From NCBI GenBank assembly GCA_030429585.1, contig JAUIEU010000001.1, forward strand, positions 677,994-741,993: a DNA stretch of 64,000 bases, written 5' to 3'. A program made the position numbers and the translations under genes. The notes under the pieces were generated by a model. It saw only the letters and a program-made list of their open reading frames with translations, was not told the origin of the DNA and did no database searches. This DNA is from a bacterium. Lineage in GTDB: Bacteria > Cyanobacteriota > Vampirovibrionia > Vampirovibrionales > Vampirovibrionaceae. This document shows positions 60,824 through 64,000 of this stretch, in pieces (the stretch's first letter is position 1; each line of letters starts with the position of its first letter).

Positions 60824-62488
60824 TTAGCGTTTGTCTATCATAGCCTGCACGCGCTGGGTCACCAAGGTCATTTCCGATACCTTTAATAACGATAGCGCCA
60901 CCACATACAATACCGCACCAAGTAGTAAGCCTACTGTAAAGCCAACGCCCCACTGCACTAGCGTTGGCAGCGTTAGCGATAACGCATCCAACACCACAGG
61001 TGTGACCCCTTGCCCCGCCCACAGGCCCACACCAAACAACACACTGGCAAGTACAATTTGCCACAGACGCTTGCCTAGGTACTTCAACCCAAAGCCACCC
61101 ACCTGTTTACCGTGCTTGGCAGAAAGTAACCCGCCCAACAGCACCATGTTAACCAACGTAATCACACTAGTACTAAGGGTAATGCCGCCCAAGTCAAACC
61201 AGCCCACAAATACCCAGTTGCAGGCAAATTTAACGGCAATCGCCAATAGGCTAACCCACAAGGGCGTTAACGAATCTTCCATGGCATAGAACACGCGGGT
61301 AAAGGTATCGCGGGCAAAATATGGCAAAATTTGCAAAGCTTGGAAACTAAGAGCCAAGGCCACCATAGCCGTATCGCTGCTATCAAATTCGCCATGCTGA
61401 AACACCATAGCCACCAGTGGTTGGCCTGCTAACCACAACACCGCCACCATAGGGGCACCAATTATCCACAGGGTAACCACGCCGTTGGCTAAGTCTGTGC
61501 GAAGGCCGGCCCAGTTTTTATCGGCCACAGCTCGCCCAAACCGCGGAAACAGTGGCACCAGCATCGCCGTTTGCAGCACCCCGATAGGTAGTTGCAGCAA
61601 GCGGTTACTCAACACAATGGCGCTCCAGCCGCCTTCGGCAAGCTGGTTTACAAAAAACAAATCCACAAATACCAATAGCTGGCCAATAGTGGTGCCTAAC
61701 AGCATGGGGAATACCAACTCGCCAAACCCTTTTAGGGCCGATTTTTCTAGCGGTGCAAACCCGGCCTTACCAAACTTAAGCGGGTTAAAGCCTTTTAGCC
61801 ACGTGGTAGGCAGTTGTGCCAGTAGTTGCAAGCCGCCACCAATAAGGGTAGCCCATGCCAACACAGTGCCTTCTGGGGTGGCGGGGGTTAGGGCCAGTGC
61901 ACCAATCATCACCACATTCATAACGGCGGGGGCCATGCTAGGCCAAAAGTAGTGCTGAGCTACGTTTAACAGGCCGTAAAAAACACCTATCCACCCACCA
62001 AAAAACAGCACCGGTGCCATAATGCGCAAATGCTGTGCCGATAGCGCCAAAAGTTCTGGCCGCTGGCTGCCTAAAAACAGCTGCATAATAGGGGTGGCAT
62101 AGACCCACACCCCAACGGCAATAGCCATAAACACTAGGCCTACCACGGTCAGCAATTGGTTAGCCTTACGGATGGCCGCTGCACCCGGCGGCTGGCCCGG
62201 TTGAACCCATTTGCTAAACAGCGCCACTACCGCACTATGGAAAGGCCCGCCTAACCCGCCCACTAAAATTAGCGAATACCACGGCAGCTGGACGGCGGCA
62301 AAATAAGCATCTGTGGCTAACGAGGCCCCAAACACATGGAATATTTGCCAGTCTCGAATAAAGCCCAGCGCCTTGCTAATAAGGGTAAGCACCGCAATAA
62401 AGGTGGCGGCCTTAAAAATACTTTCTGTGGCGGCGGGGGTTTCGGCAGTGGGGGTAGGCATAGTAGCATCGGTGTTAGAAGAGGTCAT
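60824..62488 (-). CDS. murJ: Lipid II flippase MurJ
   Basis: 554 residues with about 14 membrane segments. FIAVLTLISKALGFIRDWQI is the classic start, followed by the VFGASLATDAYFAAVQLPW region. PMLLGTTIGQLLVFVDLFFV and the ILPYFARDTFTRVFYAMED segment are the other conserved blocks. MurJ moves lipid II across the inner membrane for peptidoglycan synthesis. The ATG overlaps the stop of the upstream gene (ATGA at 62485-62488), showing translational coupling. Confidence 0.93.
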   Translation of the reverse strand: MTSSNTDATMPTPTAETPAATESIFKAATFIAVLTLISKALGFIRDWQIFHVFGASLATDAYFAAVQLPWYSLILVGGLGGPFHSAVVALFSKWVQPGQPPGAAAIRKANQLLTVVGLVFMAIAVGVWVYATPIMQLFLGSQRPELLALSAQHLRIMAPVLFFGGWIGVFYGLLNVAQHYFWPSMAPAVMNVVMIGALALTPATPEGTVLAWATLIGGGLQLLAQLPTTWLKGFNPLKFGKAGFAPLEKSALKGFGELVFPMLLGTTIGQLLVFVDLFFVNQLAEGGWSAIVLSNRLLQLPIGVLQTAMLVPLFPRFGRAVADKNWAGLRTDLANGVVTLWIIGAPMVAVLWLAGQPLVAMVFQHGEFDSSDTAMVALALSFQALQILPYFARDTFTRVFYAMEDSLTPLWVSLLAIAVKFACNWVFVGWFDLGGITLSTSVITLVNMVLLGGLLSAKHGKQVGGFGLKYLGKRLWQIVLASVLFGVGLWAGQGVTPVVLDALSLTLPTLVQWGVGFTVGLLLGAVLYVVALSLLKVSEMTLVTQRVQAMIDKR

Positions 62489-64000
62489 TGGCCGTCATCC
62501 ACCTTGCAGGCGCCTGTTAAGCACTGTTGTTTTACGTAGGTTAGCTCATCTTCTTTGGTACGCAGGCGACCCAATAGTTTTTGGAACAAAATGGCTTCTA
62601 GCGTGTTGCCCAGTTGTTCGCCTGCCGGTATGCCTAGCGCCATTAAGTCATCCCCCTTAAGCAATGGCTTTACTGGGCGTAGTTTGGCTTCTAACCGGTG
62701 GATGGCATTAAGCACCAAGGTTAAGCGCTCCGGTTTATCGGCATACGCCGTAATGGCCGCCATTAACAGCGATTCTGCGGCATGGTGCTGGCATAGCTGA
62801 TACAAACGAATAGGCGATAGGGTGGATTGAATATTGGCCAGCTCGCCATTGGCCAGCAAGCGCCACGCCTTGGTTAGTAACTCGCGTTCTTGCTTGGTAA
62901 TTTCTAACCGCTTACAAATACGGCGGAACCGGCCATCCTTAGCGGTTAAGGCCGGTTCATCTGGCAAGCTGTGTAATAGATTTCGCCACAAATGGAACAA
63001 CCATAAAAACCGTTTTCTCAAATATTTAGCGTGGTCGTAGGGCAGCAAGGCACCATTACTATCGTCCGTATCATCATCAGTCTTAGGTGGAGCCGGATGA
63101 GCCGACAGCAATATATCCTGAATAGCGGGCGCATTAGCCTCTAAGGCTAGTAGTTGATCTTCAATCGGGGCCACATCAAAGGGCAGCACATCAACGTCAT
63201 TCACCAGTGGGGCCTCTGTTGTTGGCGACATTTGGGTATTACCCACCGTGGGCCACTCTGCCATACTAGCCAGCTGAAATACTTGGTGATGATAAAAATA
63301 GGCCATCCAGCGGCGTTTTACAGGGCTTTCTGGGCGGCTAAACAATTCTGCCATTTCGGTACGGATGCGATCGCCACCCCCGGCATACACGGCATTACCA
63401 AAGCGCAAAAACTGCAACAGTGCGTATTCGGTTAAGGGGTCAATCTCTAAATCCAAACGAATTAAAAACTTAAGCGCTCGCAAAATCCGGCTGGGGTCCT
63501 CGTAAAACGAAAGCGGATGCAATATCCGCAAGGTACGGGCCGTAATATCAGCTTGTCCGCTGGCGTAATCCTGCACTTGGCCAAGGTTATGAATAGACAT
63601 GGCCAACGTATTCACCGTAAAATCTCGGCGGCCAATATCATCGGCGAGTGGCACGCCGCGCTCATCTACCGTGGGCAGGGCACCACACGCCGTATAATGC
63701 TCGCCACGGGTGCTGGCCATATCAAAGCGAATATCGTTTTTGTACAGCAGGGTAGCGGTACCAAACTCAGGGAAGCATTCTGCCACCGTAAAGTTTCGGC
63801 TATGGGCCACAATCCGCTGGGCGGCTTCAATAGCGTTGGCTTCTACCGTAATATCTACATCCACAAATTCAAACCGGTTATCGGTTTGCAGCAACATATC
63901 CCGTACTTGGCCGCCAATAATATAGGCCTGTAAATCGGATTTTTTACACAACGATTGCAACTCGTACAAAGCCGCTGTTAAGTAGCTAGAAAAATAGGTG
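62485..64000 (-). CDS. CCA-adding enzyme/poly(A) polymerase family nucleotidyltransferase (5' part outside window)
   Basis: At least 505 codons. The frame remains open to the window edge, so the start is missing; the TTG at 63969 is not needed as a start. AYIIGGQVRDMLL is the G-G-x-V-R-D motif, FVDVDITVE provides the metal Asp pair, DIGRRDFTVNTLAMSI and EDPSRILRALKFLIRL are the following family blocks. A long C-terminal region with an Asp-rich insert (about 300) differs from E. coli Cca. It either adds CCA to tRNAs or polyadenylates RNA. Of the tRNAs here, tRNA-Arg needs CCA addition. Confidence 0.88.
   Translation of the reverse strand, partial: TYFSSYLTAALYELQSLCKKSDLQAYIIGGQVRDMLLQTDNRFEFVDVDITVEANAIEAAQRIVAHSRNFTVAECFPEFGTATLLYKNDIRFDMASTRGEHYTACGALPTVDERGVPLADDIGRRDFTVNTLAMSIHNLGQVQDYASGQADITARTLRILHPLSFYEDPSRILRALKFLIRLDLEIDPLTEYALLQFLRFGNAVYAGGGDRIRTEMAELFSRPESPVKRRWMAYFYHHQVFQLASMAEWPTVGNTQMSPTTEAPLVNDVDVLPFDVAPIEDQLLALEANAPAIQDILLSAHPAPPKTDDDTDDSNGALLPYDHAKYLRKRFLWLFHLWRNLLHSLPDEPALTAKDGRFRRICKRLEITKQERELLTKAWRLLANGELANIQSTLSPIRLYQLCQHHAAESLLMAAITAYADKPERLTLVLNAIHRLEAKLRPVKPLLKGDDLMALGIPAGEQLGNTLEAILFQKLLGRLRTKEDELTYVKQQCLTGACKVDDGQ

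Overview
The window carries about 7.3 kb of a tailless, membrane-containing virus at its left edge and about 56 kb of ordinary bacterial chromosome to its right. The host looks Gram-negative: it has two heptosyltransferase-type GT9 genes, an AMIN-domain amidase, MurJ, type IV pili and a flagellar export cluster. It also has cysS-mrnC, a long NusB and small orphan proteins with a QPxF motif near the N terminus. Together these fit a non-photosynthetic Cyanobacteriota relative (Vampirovibrionia/Melainabacteria type), but that placement is inference; no rRNA gene is present to settle it.

Positions 1-7360: a leftward, tightly overlapping block of 16 genes. It encodes a double-jelly-roll major capsid protein of the PM2 P2 type, a P9/A32-type packaging ATPase, many short single-pass membrane proteins, two beta-rich probable virion proteins, a GNAT-like protein and an M15-type peptidoglycan peptidase cut by the window edge. 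This is a corticovirus-like provirus or integrated virus. Replication and integration genes, if any, lie to the left of the window. A promoter with a leader terminator precedes the capsid block, and operator-like sites precede the first gene.

Positions 7.6-24.3 kb: a MalK-type ABC ATPase, then nusB-ftsY-ffh (transcription antitermination and SRP targeting), a Sel1-repeat protein, an FtsB/DivIC-like protein, a GspL/GspM-like pair by topology, a formyltransferase, a winged-helix protein, tRNA-Ile(GAU), a divergent pair of pilus-type surface genes (a vWA-carrying prepilin and a large PilX-like protein), and two unrecognised membrane proteins.

Positions 24.6-41.1 kb: an alpha/beta hydrolase with a Cys nucleophile, an AT-rich orphan beside tRNA-Arg(UCU), a tandem ClpP-like protein with a histone-H1-like tail, an FMN glutamate-synthase-like protein, peptide deformylase, a GcvR-like ACT protein, a TrpG/PabA amidotransferase, rnpB, cysS-mrnC, and serS-pilT-amidase as one overlapping operon.

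Positions 41.1-64 kb: a degenerate nucleotidyl cyclase next to the fliN-O-P-Q-R export genes, rpsT, two GT9 genes, a TPR protein, an AT-rich orphan beside tRNA-Ser(GCU), deoC, an era-orphan-queA operon, two GT-C membrane glycosyltransferases, a 5'-nucleotidase family protein, msrB, murJ, and a CCA-adding/poly(A) polymerase family gene that runs off the right edge.

Most host genes are GC-moderate and closely packed. AT-rich islands (about 25.6-26.5, 40.6-41.1, 51.1-51.7 and 53.8-54.2 kb) hold orphan genes.
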